From Membranipora membranacea (taxonomy: Eukaryota; Bryozoa; Gymnolaemata; Cheilostomatida; Membraniporidae): a DNA stretch of 64,000 nt. The notes under the pieces were generated by a model. That model saw only the letters and a program-made list of their open reading frames with translations. It was not told where the DNA came from and did not search any database. Positions 1 to 13,000 of this stretch are shown in pieces. The position numbers and the translations under genes are program-made. Within the stretch, counting starts at the first letter, position 1. Every line of letters begins with the position of its first letter. The stretch spans positions 18,092,025 to 18,156,024 of the forward strand of contig OU612070.1 in the NCBI GenBank assembly GCA_914767715.1. The letters run 5' to 3'.

Positions 1-726
1 TAAAATTTGGAAAAGGCGGCTTGCAAACATTGGTAAAGCTCTGGGAACTGGCGCGTTCTGGGCTGCCACTAACACATAGTCGGAAAACCCTGACTGGCAT
101 TCTGGGATGCCGGAAAACCCATGACTGGTGGTTGTCCACTACTTATATCGAGCACCATTACATAAATTTCACCCAGTTGGATAATGACAATTTTCAATTT
201 GGGACTGCTGAATTGGCTTATTGAAAAGGGAATGGACGCAAACGGGTTAACACAATGCAATTATAATTAAATATGAAGGGACCCGCAACTCGGGTTGGTT
301 ACCATAATACTATATTGTCTTATCCAACTCATGCTGTGAATATAATGACACATACAGATGGTTTACAAGCCATTACTACTTACTTGCTCACTTAACTGAC
401 CTTAACAAGGTTACTTACTTGCCACTCAAGGTACCAATATCGACTCAGACAGAGCTCACACAGATCATACACTAATCATATACACATTTGGTATCAATTC
501 CAATCATTCTCTCACCTGGACCAGAGAGAATTCTCCCTGCCTGGACATAGGCCTACTGACTGACAACCTCGGCATCTATCTCTCTATCTCGGCTCTATAC
601 GTTATTTACATCGCAGCCTTACTTCATACTGATTTAAACCTTAGCATTGTGCCAAGTTGAACCACTTTGTTATTGCATCGTATCACACTAATGTTAGTAA
701 CTTTCAGAACTGGGTTATTTTTGTAA
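1..726. other. AT-rich single-copy DNA, no gene seen
   Basis: No convincing reading frame, exon or RNA gene is visible. The only local structure is a small imperfect direct duplication near 80-128, where a cggaaaaccc-tgactgg motif occurs twice about 31 bp apart. The short open frames on both strands here show no protein-like composition or splice context. Confidence 0.6.
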
Positions 727-1081
727 TGTAATTTGAAATGTGTAATGTTGTAAGCAAGGTTGTTTGTTAGTTAGTACTGTGAACAGCATTGATTGGCTGA
801 CATGCTTTATCATTGCTCAACGGCGGCTATATAGCCATGGTAGATAAACATTATAATGCAGGCAGTTACTAACTTCTAACTAACATCTTAATTTAATCCT
901 TCCCCACAGTAAAGTATTTCAGCGCACCAAAAATCAATGACTGGTTGCTTGAGTTTCCAAGGAGTTTTTCACTCACAGGAGTCAGAAGCATATAATTTTC
1001 TTAAGCCACAAGTGCGGCAGACGAGCTGCACCAGGGGGGGAATAATTTGTGATGGCGAAGATCGGCTAGAGGCAATTTACA
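727..1081 (+). mobile_element. LTR-like segment, probable solo or truncated retrotransposon LTR
   Basis: The segment starts TGTAATTTG and ends CAATTTACA, so its ends form the TG...CA inverted termini expected of an LTR. Inside are an ATTGGCTG (inverted CCAAT) motif near 791 and a palindromic TATA-like motif, ggctatatagcc, at about 826-837. Two bases after the right end a TGGCGCAG primer-binding-like sequence begins. No second LTR copy, gag or pol follows, so target duplications cannot be checked. This fits a truncated Ty3/Gypsy-type element in plus orientation, but the left boundary is a choice made from the terminal symmetry and could be off by several bases. Confidence 0.4.
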
Positions 1082-1083
1082 TG

Positions 1084-1101
1084 TGGCGCAGCTCGGCTAG
1101 T
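1084..1101 (+). promoter_or_regulatory. primer-binding-site-like sequence after LTR-like segment
   Basis: TGGCGCAGCTCGGCTAG lies two bases after the proposed LTR end. A TGGCGCAG-TCGG start is typical of Gypsy-type elements primed by a cellular tRNA; here an extra base interrupts the match. Its position supports the LTR reading of the segment to its left. No coding sequence follows. Confidence 0.35.
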
Positions 1102-1397
1102 TTCAATATTAATAGACTTGTACATACTTGCTCATCTGTCGGAATAGATAAATGAGTGGGAATTTATCACAGGTTCATTGTTCAAGATCTAGCTGAAAAA
1201 GCCAATAGGACTAATTTACATAAGTTGAACTAGGAGTGGGAGTCACAGTGTTTGAGAAGTTGCTTGACTTTCCCTACCTATGATATATGGCTGTAAGTAT
1301 AGTATAGACATTCTGTAATCAAGTAGTATTCTCCACAATAAGATGACAGTTATATTATAAAGGTAGGGATTAGGTATCATCATCATCATGAAGGAAT
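1102..1397. other. non-coding, nothing recognised
   Basis: AT-rich DNA between the LTR-like segment and the minisatellite. No repeat, RNA gene or credible exon is visible. A short catcatcatcat run at 1378-1389 precedes the minisatellite. Confidence 0.5.
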
Positions 1398-1874
1398 GAT
1401 GCCTTATGACCAGTGGCCTTTAGACCAGTGGCCTTTAGACCAGTGGCCTTTAGACCAGTGGCCTTTAGACCAGTGGCCTTTAGACCAGTGGCCTTTAGAC
1501 CAGTGGCCTTTAGACCAGTGGCCTTTAGACCAGTGGCCTTTAGACCAGTGGCCTTTAGACCAGTGGCCTTTAGACCAGTGGCCTTTAGACCAGTGGCCTT
1601 TAGACCAGTGGCCTTTAGACCAGTGGCCTTTAGACCAGTGGCCTTTAGACCAGTGGCCTTTAGACCAGTGGCCTTTAGACCAGTGGCCTTTAGACCAGTG
1701 GCCTTTAGACCAGTGGCCTTTAGACCAGTGGCCTTTAGACCAGTGGCCTTTAGACCAGTGGCCTTTCGACCAGTGGCCTTTAGACCAGTGGCCTTTAGAC
1801 CAGTGACCTTTTGTCCAGTGACCTTATGACCAATGGCCTTTTGGCCTAAGGCTTTATGGCAGTGGCCTTTTGAC
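1398..1874. repeat. 15-bp minisatellite, about 31 units
   Basis: The unit is cagtggcctttagac. Units from 1411 to 1800 are identical except one at 1756-1770, where tagac is ttcgac-like. Five further units on the right (1801-1874) and one on the left are degenerate, the usual picture of an array homogenised in its middle and decaying at its edges. Because 15 is divisible by three, several frames on both strands stay open and give pentapeptide repeats (DQWPL, RPVAF, LKATG). I see no start context, splice site or domain that would make any of these a protein. Confidence 0.95.
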
Positions 1875-1897
1875 CCGAAATCACTTTTTTCTTCTAT

Positions 1898-1929
1898 CAA
1901 GGAGTCACAGCTTCCCCTGTTACTCCTTG
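1898..1929. repeat. short hairpin of the AAGGAGT/ACTCCTT type
   Basis: The arms caaggagtcacag and ctgttactccttg pair over 13 bp with one mismatch around a 6-base loop, cttccc. The same 32-bp sequence, in reverse complement, recurs at 20885-20916 with two differences. That makes it a copy of a dispersed repeat rather than chance symmetry. Confidence 0.7.
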
Positions 1930-2555
1930 CTTCTACCACTCACATCACTGCATTTCCTTACTTTGGATGGTTTGGGCTTTGTTTTGTGGGCGCACAAACA
2001 AAGCAATGAAACTGCCCAATGTTTAGATAGTTGATAATGATGTTGGTGAAATATAAATATGTATCAAGCAAGAGTGACTACTGACACTCACAGGCTACTT
2101 AGTACCAGTACAATACTACAGGCTGCTATTGAGTGAGGAATGGTCACAGGCCTACGCTAACACCTGGGACACTGGCAGTTTTTGACTGGTTTTTGTTGTT
2201 GTTTGAAACCTAACCAGGGGGGGGGGGGGGGCAGTTAAACATTGCCAGAGACCAACCCAGTTTCGGAGTAGATATGTGTATATAGTGTAGATATGTGTAT
2301 ATAGTGTATACAATGCTAGGTGTATAGTAATATCTGCTAGATGGAGGGCATATGCTGTAAGCGTAGAGCTCATCAAGTTACTTGGTTCTAACTTATAAGT
2401 TTGACTGTGATGTGTCAGTAATCTGACGGAGTCCAAACAACATGTAGTATGTTTACTTGTTTTATTTTACAGCCTATATGATTATGAACAAGCATTTTAG
2501 AGATTAACCAGAGATAAGCCATAGGAATGATATGCAATCATCACCAGACTGAGTT
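1930..2555. other. non-coding, simple-sequence tracts
   Basis: No gene seen. There is a run of about 14 G at 2217-2231 and a 19-bp direct duplication (tagatatgtgtatatagtg) at about 2269-2307. A minus-strand frame of 94 codons spans the G run and is low-complexity, so I do not call it. Confidence 0.5.
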
Positions 2556-3124
2556 AATCGTCGATCGGGTAACTGTAAATTGCTGAACAGGCTGAACAGA
2601 CTGAACAGCTGAACAGAATTTCTCAGACTACTATTCGTTTGCTTCTTTACATGATTGTCTAATTTTGCATGAGCATGGACAATTCCTTATATTCTTCTCA
2701 TTAAGTTATTTATTTTAAGTTTGCATTCACCTTGGTTTCTTTCAATTTTATTCGCAGTAATTTTTTTCGGCATTACACTACTAGTGAATGGATGGAAAGT
2801 AGCTCCCCCCCCCCTATAAACAAAGCTTGTTAAGACTGGCTAGATGGAAGGTTGAGCTGGATAATGTTTCTGGTATCCAATTTCCAGAACACCATCAGAT
2901 TTGGTCATAATTGACACATTGATTGCTTCATTTGCTTGCCCTAAATTGGTTATATTATGTGCCAACAGGAACTTAGTGATTCATCAAATCATTTGGTTAG
3001 GAGGAATGTGTTTGAGAAGTGATAGTCAGCCAGAGAAATGATTACAAATAATAATTTTAGTCTGAGAAATTCTGTTCAGCTGTTCAGTCCGTTCAGCAAT
3101 TTACAGTTACCGATCTTCGATCAC
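2556..3124. mobile_element. non-autonomous element with about 70-bp terminal inverted repeats
   Basis: The left arm (about 2556-2630) and right arm (about 3058-3124) are reverse complements over about 65 bp, including gtaactgtaaattgctgaac and gctgaacagaatttctcaga. The left arm holds one extra copy of a 9-bp ctgaacagg-type unit. The 430 bp between them contain no reading frame. The structure resembles a fold-back or MITE-type element. No exact target duplication was found, so outer ends are uncertain by about 10 bp and superfamily cannot be assigned. Confidence 0.65.
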
Positions 3125-5790
3125 TTTTAAACCTCAACATGTATTAGGATTGCATCGATTGGTAAGACAGTGGCAGGTTCACTTAGCCGGATTTAAGATG
3201 CTGAGACTTTGCCAAGTTAAAGTATTTTCCAATGGACAACTGGATATTTTATACACAATAACAATGCCGTAGCACAGCTCATCTACTAGTCCTGCAACTT
3301 ATCACTGTAAGTGTTTAATTACCCTTGTAACATGCTGTAGGCTGTAAAATCAATGTCAAGTCTTCGACTTCAGTTAGTATTCAATGCTTATGATAGTGAT
3401 ACCTAGAGAGTGTTTGCAGTATCAATTAGATGAACAAACTTCATCAGGGTGCTTGGTCACTGGGTGCAGGCCCCAGAGAACTGAAAAGAAGGTTCATTGC
3501 GTAAGGCAGTCCTTGCACCCTGCTAAACTCTGCTTAAATCTATCAATAGTTACCGGATCGAATGATTCACAGTGTATTATGCTGATCATTTTTATTTTTA
3601 GGTACATTGAATATAATATGTATAACAGCGACCGGTATTCTGGCTCTTAGTCACATTGGTCAAACTTTTTTGGGTCAAACCAAACGCATATCCTCACTCC
3701 AACTTTGGAGAGTGAAGTCCTTGGGAGAACTAAATATATCAGGTAGTATGTAAGATCAGGGAGTTGGAGACGCAATATAACATTTGTCCCAAACATCCTG
3801 GTATGATTGCATCGGACATAAGGGTTGTCCTAACATAGTTCTCGGAAACACGGAGAACCAAGTTCTCTCAGCTAAAATCGATCCTTTTCCCAAGGAAATC
3901 TGGTCATATCGCTCAATTAGACAATTCGTGCACAAAACGTAACTCAGAGTGCATAGGTATAGTTCCATCTATGAGAGAGTGATTAGGGAGGGAGACCTAC
4001 GTAGAGCACCTAAGCTGTTTTTTATTCAGAGACCTTTCAGTCCCGGTTGAGAAAATTCTCATCTATTTGTTCGTTATTCTGTAGACTAAACAGCCAAGTC
4101 AGATCATCCCTGGATGAATATATATGTTGATACAGCTGTCACAAAAATGTGTCATGTGAACGTTCTTAGGCCTAGTATAGTAATTATTGTGCTAAAATTA
4201 CGTTACACAAAACAGATAACGAAATAAGAAATAAAGGGACCTGTTATGTCAACTGACGGCAACAAACAAACATGGTATGTATGAAGAAAAAATAAACATT
4301 TGACCGGAGGAAAAACTTTGATACAATTTGGTACCCACTTACAGATTACAGTTGTCAATTGTCAGTTCACCGACGTATTTGTTGTCTATTAGAAGTCACG
4401 ATTGATTCGAATCAGCTTATCAGTAGCACTTTGGGCATTTACAATTCAAATGCGCTTGACGCTTGAGTTCCTAAACTGAAAACCTTACCCTCAAGCAATC
4501 GACAAATCCATAGATACTAAGACTTATGTAAGTAGGTCATTTGGCATTGTTTGTGGCACTATGGTGCAGACTCATATCTCATGGTTGATCTGCAAGTTGT
4601 GTGTCGGCATATTGATCACCCAGATGACTTCATTTACTACTGTACCATGATAGACCACATTGAAACTCAGTAATATCCCAAATCTTTAGGCTGGCCTTAA
4701 TTTTTTTGTCATCTTCTTGTCTTCAAAGTTCAAAAAGGAAAAATGATATTTTGAACAATCAATGCTGAAACCGAATGAGATGCTCAACTGTGAAAAAAAG
4801 TTTATATTTCTGGGTTAACTAAGAACTAAGAGGTCATTGAATGATTGTTCAGCAGACTTAGACAGGTTTTGGAGTAGGACAATTATTATTCAAAATTGGG
4901 ACAACAATGTCTGCCAGTGACTGTGAGGGTGCTGCTGCATCATCATCAAGATTCCACCAATTCTTTCACTCTGATTCTTTGTTACAATGACATACATACA
5001 AATAAAATACATACATACATACATAGATTCTACTGATTGGTCCAGGAACTGTCTGTGGTGAAAGATCAGGAAGTACTCCTAGTCCTAGTCTTTGCTGGTC
5101 GTTGGTAGGGAAATTGGGTGGTGACAATCAGAACAGTCCCAGCCGGCACAACTGTATCTAAACTATGTTGGAAAGATGTTTACCGTAGAGGCTGAACTAC
5201 GTTTGCCTAATGTGGCAATCTGTCACGCTATTATATGTTGGAATGGTGCATTTTAGTAGACATTGTTACGATATATAAACTGCCTCTGCTACACATCTAA
5301 CTAGAGGCTTGTATATATAGTAACCATGCGTTTTCTTGACAGCAAATTTATACACAATATATCATACCTCAGTATATATTTCATTTTAATTACGATTTAT
5401 TAGATTTAATATCAATTAGCATTTAGGAGGGTGATTCAGTCCACTGTGGATGTTGAGTAGTAGGCCCATTAGACCATTGGACTTCCACTAGTGTAGGGTA
5501 AGTCATTGGGTAATTCTCAGTGCAACTCTAGAAACATATTTTGAATACAATCTGGTTCAATTTTATTCGCAAAAAACATTAAGCGGTGCTTAATGCAGGT
5601 AATTTAAACCCTGGCTATATATTAACCTATTTCAAAATACTGACATGTATTAATGTTTCAAAGTTATTGAATAATGGTTTATTTAAATAATTATATTGCA
5701 CTGTTGTGGTGTCACAAGGGCTTAACAAACGTTAGCAGCTTACCAGGGGAGATAAATGCAAGCAATGTATACAAATTCAACAGATACACA
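3125..5790. other. 2.7 kb of AT-rich DNA without recognised genes
   Basis: I see no protein-like frame, RNA gene or long repeat. Minor features are a cataca microsatellite (about 4985-5024) and scattered A/T runs. Open frames of 70-90 codons at 3384-3650 and 3756-3968 have no recognisable motif. Confidence 0.5.
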
Positions 5791-6300
5791 GTCATAAACG
5801 CATCGTTCCCATGCAGTTTAGAGACTAGATTTGATTTTAAGAAAATGGAATACAACAGTGCAAAATAGAATTGCACACAATTTGAAGCAACACAGAGTGT
5901 AGCAAACAAATGGCAAAGCATTTTATCACATATGATGCCAGTATTCTTGCAAATTACTCTCTAGTAAAGTAGCTGCAGTAACTGCGCAGTTACCATACTG
6001 GAAAAAACTGTGTTGCTTTGTATGCACCATTTATGCCTCTACTTGGTCATAAACGCATTATTCCCATGCGGTCTAGAGACTAGATTTGATTTTAAGAAAA
6101 TGGAATAAAACAGTGCAAAATAGAATTGCACACAATTTGGAGCCACACAGAGTGTGGCAAACAAATGGCAAAGCATTTTATCACATATGATGCCAGTATT
6201 CTTGCAAATTACTCTCTAGTAAAGTAGCTGCAGTTACTGCGCAGTTACCATACTGGAAAAAACTGTGTTGCTTTGTATGCACCATTTATGCATCTACAAG
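5791..6300. repeat. tandem duplication, 2 x 255 bp
   Basis: The segments 5791-6045 and 6046-6300 are near-identical head-to-tail copies, both starting gtcataaacgcat. Differences are a few substitutions, for example cgttccc versus ttattccc and tttagagac versus tctagagac. Each copy carries the dyad gtaactgcgcagttac; it is a perfect 16-bp palindrome at 5978-5993 and has one mismatch in the second copy. No coding content is evident. Confidence 0.9.
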
Positions 6301-7095
6301 ATATTGAATGTTAAACGTGTACAATGCAACACAGAAACAATCCAATTGCGACATTGGAAACATGTTGCCGCATACAATGTGCCCGCTGGGGTTCACCTGA
6401 CAGACACCTCTCCTCTGCATATATATTTTCTAAGGTGGCTTTATGTAGGGAATGTCTGATAATGATAACATTAACAATATCCCCTTTCAGTGCTCAGGCC
6501 AGTGAGTGATGCTGTAAACTCAAAGTCAGGCCTATGATGTATGAACAACTTATCAGACTCAGTTATCAGGATGGTGCAGACTTTGTTGTTGACAATCATA
6601 CCTCCAAAACCCAAGTTGACTCCAACGTTTTATCCGACTGAGTAATGGCAGACTATCAACTTTATGAGTTACGTTCTCTTGGATTTAAACTTTGCAAATA
6701 GTCGAGCTGCGCAATCGCAATTAATTGTTTGCCATGGCACAGCTTGTCTGCCGTGATCACCTGTAATTAGGTGAAGGTCAACTTGTTGCACCCATCCTCC
6801 AAAATAAATTGATTAGTATGACTGATGAAAAATGAGTCTGTAGGCAATTCAAAAGCTCTGCATATATAAAAATTGAACCCAGTTATTATTCACAGGAGTA
6901 CTTTCAATTGAAATTTATTGATTTAAAGTTTGAAATTGTTTTAAAAAATCATTTTAGGACAATAAATGCATACGGGTGGGCGGGCTAATAATAATTAGTC
7001 CAAAAATGTATGAGAAACGGAATGGTGTTATATATAAGGCCACTAAAAAATCTGACAGGCAGTTTTCAACCCATAGCCACCAATATGGAAGAGCA
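6301..7095. other. non-coding flank of satellite array A
   Basis: Unique AT-rich sequence. Nothing recognisable was found up to the abrupt start of the first satellite monomer around 7096. Confidence 0.55.
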
Positions 7096-10000
7096 GTTTG
7101 AAATTTGAAAGTTTTTTCAAAATGCGCATTTTTTTCACCAAGATGCTCAACTCAGTGAGATAAACACTTTCGCGCGTTTTTACGACTTTTTTCGCTATAA
7201 CTTCGCCAATTTTGGTCCGATCGTCCCGATATTTGCGGCGTTAGACTCGCAGCGAGAAACTGAGTCAGAATAAGTGTTTCAATCTGAAATTTGAAAGTTT
7301 TTTCAAAATGCGCATTTTTTTCACCAAGATGCTCAACTCAGTGAGATAAACACTTTCGCGCGTTTTTACGACTTTTTTCGCTATAACTTCGCCAATTTTG
7401 GTCCGATCGTCCCGATATTTGCGGCGTTAGACTCGCAGCGAGAAACTGAGTCAGAATAAGTGTTTCAATCTGAAATTTGAAAGTTTTTTCAAAATGCGCA
7501 TTTTTTTCACCAAGATGCTCAACTCAGTGAGATAAACACTTTCGCGCGTTTTTACGACTTTTTTCGCTATAACTTCGCCAATTTTGGTCCGATCGTCCCG
7601 ATATTTGCGGCGTTAGACTCGCAGCGAGAAACTGAGTCAGAATAAGTGTTTCAATCTGAAATTTGAAAGTTTTTTCAAAATGCGCATTTTTTTCACCAAG
7701 ATGCTCAACTCAGTGAGATAAACACTTTCGCGCGTTTTTACGACTTTTTTCGCTATAACTTCGCCAATTTTGGTCCGATCGTCCCGATATTTGCGGCGTT
7801 AGACTCGCAGCGAGAAACTGAGTCAGAATAAGTGTTTCAATCTGAAATTTGAAAGTTTTTTCAAAATGCGCAGTTTTTTCACCAAGATGCTCAACTCAGT
7901 GAGATAAACACTTTCGCGCGTTTTTACGACTTTTTTCGCTATAACTTCGCCAATTTTGGTCCGATCGTCCCGATATTTGCGGCGTTAGACTCGCAGCGAG
8001 AAACTGAGTCAGAATAAGTGTTTCAATCTGAAATTTGAAAGTTTTTTCAAAATGCGCATTTTTTTCACCAAGATGCTCAACTCAGTGAGATAAACACTTT
8101 CGCGCGTTTTTACGACTTTTTTCGCTATAACTTCGCCAATTTTGGTCCGATCGTCCCGATATTTGCGGCGTTAGACTCGCAGCGAGAAACTGAGTCAGAA
8201 TAAGTGTTTCAATCTGAAATTTGAAAGTTTTTTCAAAATGCGCATTTTTTTCACCAAGATGCTCAACTCAGTGAGATAAACACTTTCGCGCGTTTTTACG
8301 ACTTTTTTCGCTATAACTTCGCCAATTTTGGTCCGATCGTCCCGATATTTGCGGCGTTAGACTCGCAGCGAGAAACTGAGTCAGAATAAGTGTTTCAATC
8401 TGAAATTTGAAAGTTTTTTCAAAATGCGCATTTTTTTCACCAAGATGCTCAACTCAGTGAGATAAACACTTTCGCGCGTTTTTACGACTTTTTTCGCTAT
8501 AACTTCCCCAATTTTGGTCAGATCATCCCGATATTTGCGGCGTTAGACTCGCAGCGAGAAACTGAGTCAGAATAAGTGTTTCAATCTGAAATTTGAAAGT
8601 TTTTTCAAAATGCGCATTTTTTTCACCAAGATGCTCAACTCAGTGAGATAAACACTTTCGCGCGTTTTTACGACTTTTTTCGCTATAACTTCGCCAATTT
8701 TGGTCCGATCGTCCCGATATTTGCGGCGTTAGACTCGCAGCGAGAAACTGAGTCAGAATAAGTGTTTCATTCTGAAATTTGAAAGTTTTTTCAAAATGCG
8801 CATTTTTTTCACCAAGATGCTCAACTCAGTGAGATAAAGACTTTCGCGCGTTTTTACGACTTTTTTCGCTATAACTTCGCCAATTTTGGTCCGATCGTCC
8901 CGATATTTGCGGCGTTAGACTCGCAGCGAGAAACTGAGTCAGAATAAGTGTTTCAATCTGAAATTTGAAAGTTTTTTCAAAATGCGCATTTTTTTCACCA
9001 AGATGCTCAACTCAGTGAGATAAAGACTTTCGCGCGTTTTTACGACTTTTTTCGCTATAACTTCGCCAATTTTGGTCCGATCGTCCCGATATTTGCGGCG
9101 TTAGACTCGCAGCGAGAAACTGAGTCAGAATAAGTGTTTCAATCTGAAATTTGAAAGTTTTTTCAAAATGCGCATTTTTTTCACCAAGATGCTCAACTCA
9201 GTGAGATAAACACTTTCGCGCGTTTATACGACTTTTTTCGCTATAACTTCGCCAATTTTGGTCCGATCGTCCCGATATTTGCGGCGTTAGACTCGCAGCG
9301 AGAAACTGAGTCAGAATAAGTGTTTCAATCTGAAATTTGAAAGTTTTTTCAAAATGCGCATTTTTTTCACCAAGATGCTCAACTCAGTGAGATAAACACT
9401 TTCGCGCGTTTATACGACTTTTTTCGCTATAACTTCGCCAATTTTGGTCCGATCGTCCCGATATTTGCGGCGTTAGACTCGCAGCGAGAAACTGAGTCAG
9501 AATAAGTGTTTCAATCTGAAATTTGAAAGTTTTTTCAAAATGCGCATTTTTTTCACCAAGATGCTCAACTCAGTGAGATAAACACTTTCGCGCGTTTTTA
9601 CGACTTTTTTCGCTATAACTTCGCCAATTTTGGTCCGATCGTCCCGATATTTGCGGCGTTAGACTCGCAGCGAGAAACTGAGTCAGAATAAGTGTTTCAA
9701 TCTGAAATTTGAAAGTTTTTTCAAAATGCGCATTTTTTTCACCAAGATGCTCAAACTCAGTGAGATAAACACTTTCGCGCGTTTTTACGACTTTTTTCGC
9801 TATAACTTCGCCAATTTTGGTCCGATCGTCCCGATATTTGCGGCGTTAGACTCGCAGCGAGAAACTGAGTCAGAATAAGTGTTTCAATCTGAAATTTGAA
9901 AGTTTTTTCAAAATGCGCATTTTTTTCACCAAGATGCTCAAACTCAGTGAGATAAACACTTTCGCGCGTTTTTACGACTTTTTTCGCTATAACTTCGCCA

Positions 10001-13000
10001 ATTTTGGTCCGATCGTCCCGATATTTGCGGCGTTAGACTCGCAGCGAGAAACTGAGTCAGAATAAGTGTTTCAATCTGAAATTTGAAAGTTTTTTCAAAA
10101 TGCGCATTTTTTTCACCAAGATGCTCAACTCAGTGAGATAAACACTTTCGCGCGTTTTTACGACTTTTTTCGCTATAACTTCGCCAATTTTGGTCCGATC
10201 GTCCCGATATTTGCGGCGTTAGACTCGCAGCGAGAAACTGAGTCAGAATAAGTGTTTCAATCTGAAATTTGAAAGTTTTTTCAAAATGCGCATTTTTTTC
10301 ACCAAGATGCTCAACTCAGTGAGATAAACACTTTCGCGCGTTTTTACGACTTTTTTCGCTATAACTTCGCCAATTTTGGTCCGATCGTCCCGATATTTGC
10401 GGCGTTAGACTCGCAGCGAGAAACTGAGTCAGAATAAGTGTTTCAATCTGAAATTTGAAAGTTTTTTCAAAATGCGCATTTTTTTCACCAAGATGCTCAA
10501 CTCAGTGAGATAAACACTTTCGCGCGTTTTTACGACTTTTTTCGCTATAACTTCGCCAATTTTGGTTCGATCATCCCGATATTTGCGGCGTTAGACTCGC
10601 AGCGAGAAACTGAGTCAGAATAAGTGTTTCAATCTGAAATTTGAAAGTTTTTTCAAAATGCGCATTTTTTTCACCAAGATGCTCAACTCAGTGAGATAAA
10701 CACTTTCGCGCGTTTTTACGACTTTTTTCGCTATAACTTCGCCAATTTTGGTCCGATCGTCCCGATATTTGCGGCGTTAGACTCGCAGCGAGAAACTGAG
10801 TCAGAATAAGTGTTTCAATCTGAAATTTGAAAGTTTTTTCAAAATGCGCATTTTTTTCACCAAGATGCTCAACTCAGTGAGATAAACACTTTCGCGCGTT
10901 TTTACGACTTTTTTCGCTATAACTTCGCCAATTTTGGTCCGATCGTCCCGATATTTGCGGCGTTAGACTCGCAGCGAGAAACTGAGTCAGAATAAGTGTT
11001 TCAATCTGAAATTTGAAAGTTTTTTCAAAATGCGCATTTTTTTCACCAAGATGCTCAACTCAGTGAGATAAACACTTTCGCGCGTTTTTACGACTTTTTT
11101 CGCTATAACTTCGCCAATTTTGGTCCGATCGTCCCGATATTTGCGGCGTTAGACTCGCAGCGAGAAACTGAGTCAGAATAAGTGTTTCAATCTGAAATTT
11201 GAAAGTTTTTTCAAAATGCGCATTTTTTTCACCAAGATGCTCAACTCAGTGAGATAAAGACTTTCGCGCGTTTTTACGACTTTTTTCGCTATAACTTCGC
11301 CAATTTTGGTCCGATCGTCCCGATATTTGCGGCGTTAGACTCGCAGCGAGAAACTGAGTCAGAATAAGTGTTTCAATCTGAAATTTGAAAGTTTTTTCAA
11401 AATGCGCATTTTTTTCACCAAGATGCTCAACTCAGTGAGATAAACACTTTCGCGCGTTTTTACGACTTTTTTTCGCTATAACTTCGCCAATTTTGGTCCG
11501 ATCGTCCCGATATTTGCGGCGTTAGACTCGCAGCGAGAAACTGAGTCAGAATAAGTGTTTCAATCTGAAATTTGAAAGTATTTTCAAAATGCGCATTTTT
11601 TTCACCAAGATGCTCAACTCAGTGAGATAAACACTTTCGCGCGTTTTTACGACTTTTTCCGCTATAACTTCGCCAATTTTGGTCCGATCGTCCCGATATT
11701 TGCGGCGTTAGACTCGCAGCGAGAAACTGAGTCAGAATAAGTGTTTCAATCTGAAATTTGAAAGTTTTTTCAAAATGCGCATTTTTTTCACCAAGATGCT
11801 CAACTCAGTGAGATAAACACTTTCGCGCGTTTTTACGACTTTTTTCGCTATAACTTCGCCAATTTTGGTCCGATCGTCCCGATATTTGCGGCGTTAGACT
11901 CGCAGCGAGAAACTGAGTCAGAATAAGTGTTTCAATCTGAAATTTGAAAGTTTTTTCAAAATGCGCATTTTTTTCACCAAGATGCTCAACTCAGTGAGAT
12001 AAACACTTTCGCGCGTTTTTACGACTTTTTTTCGCTATAACTTCGCCAATTTTGGTCCGATCGTCCCGATATTTGCGGCGTTAGACTCGCAGCGAGAAAC
12101 TGAGTCAGAATAAGTGTTTCATTCTGAAATTTGAAAGTTTTTTCAAAATGCGCATTTTTTTCACCAAGATGCTCAACTCAGTGAGATAAACACTTTCGCG
12201 CGTTTTTACGACTTTTTTCGCTATAACTTCGCCAATTTTGGTCCGATCGTCCCGATATTTGCGGCGTTAGACTCGCAGCGAGAAACTGAGTCAGAATAAG
12301 TGTTTCAATCTGAAATTTGAAAGTTTTTTCAAAATGCGCATTCTTTTCACCAAGATGCTCAACTCAGTGAGATAAACACTTTCGCGCGTTTTTACGACTT
12401 TTTTCGCTATAACTTCGCCAATTTTGGTCCCGATCGTCCCGATATTTGCGGCGTTAGACTCGCAGCGAGAAACTGAGTCAGAATAAGTGTTTCAATCTGA
12501 AATTTGAAAGTTTTTTCAAAATGCGCATTTTTTTCACCAAGATGCTCAACTCAGTGAGATAAACACTTTCGCGCGTTTTTACGACTTTTTTTCGCTATAA
12601 CTTCGCCAATTTTGGTCCGATCGTCCCGATATTTGCGGCGTTAGACTCGCAGCGAGAAACTGAGTCAGAATAAGTGTTTCAATCTGAAATTTGAAAGTTT
12701 TTTCAAAATGCGCATTTTTTTCACCAAGATGCTCAACTCAGTGAGATAAACACTTTCGCGCGTTTTTACGACTTTTTTCGCTATAACTTCGCCAATTTTG
12801 GTCCGATCGTCCCGATATTTGCGGCGTTAGACTCGCAGCGAGAAACTGAGTCAGAATAAGTGTTTCAATCTGAAATTTGAAAGTTTTTTCAAAATGCGCA
12901 TTTTTTTCACCAAGATGCTCAACTCAGTGAGATAAACACTTTCGCGCGTTTTTTACGACTTTTTTCGCTATAACTTCGCCAATTTTGGTCCGATCGTCCC

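Noticed and set aside
910-1155. Exon beginning after the ccttccccacag acceptor-like sequence
   Set aside because: The frame has no recognisable protein pattern, and the segment is better explained as part of the LTR-like sequence.
1370-1939. 189-codon minus-strand frame with LKATG repeats
   Set aside because: It is the translation of the 15-bp minisatellite. Other frames are equally open, and there is no start context or domain.
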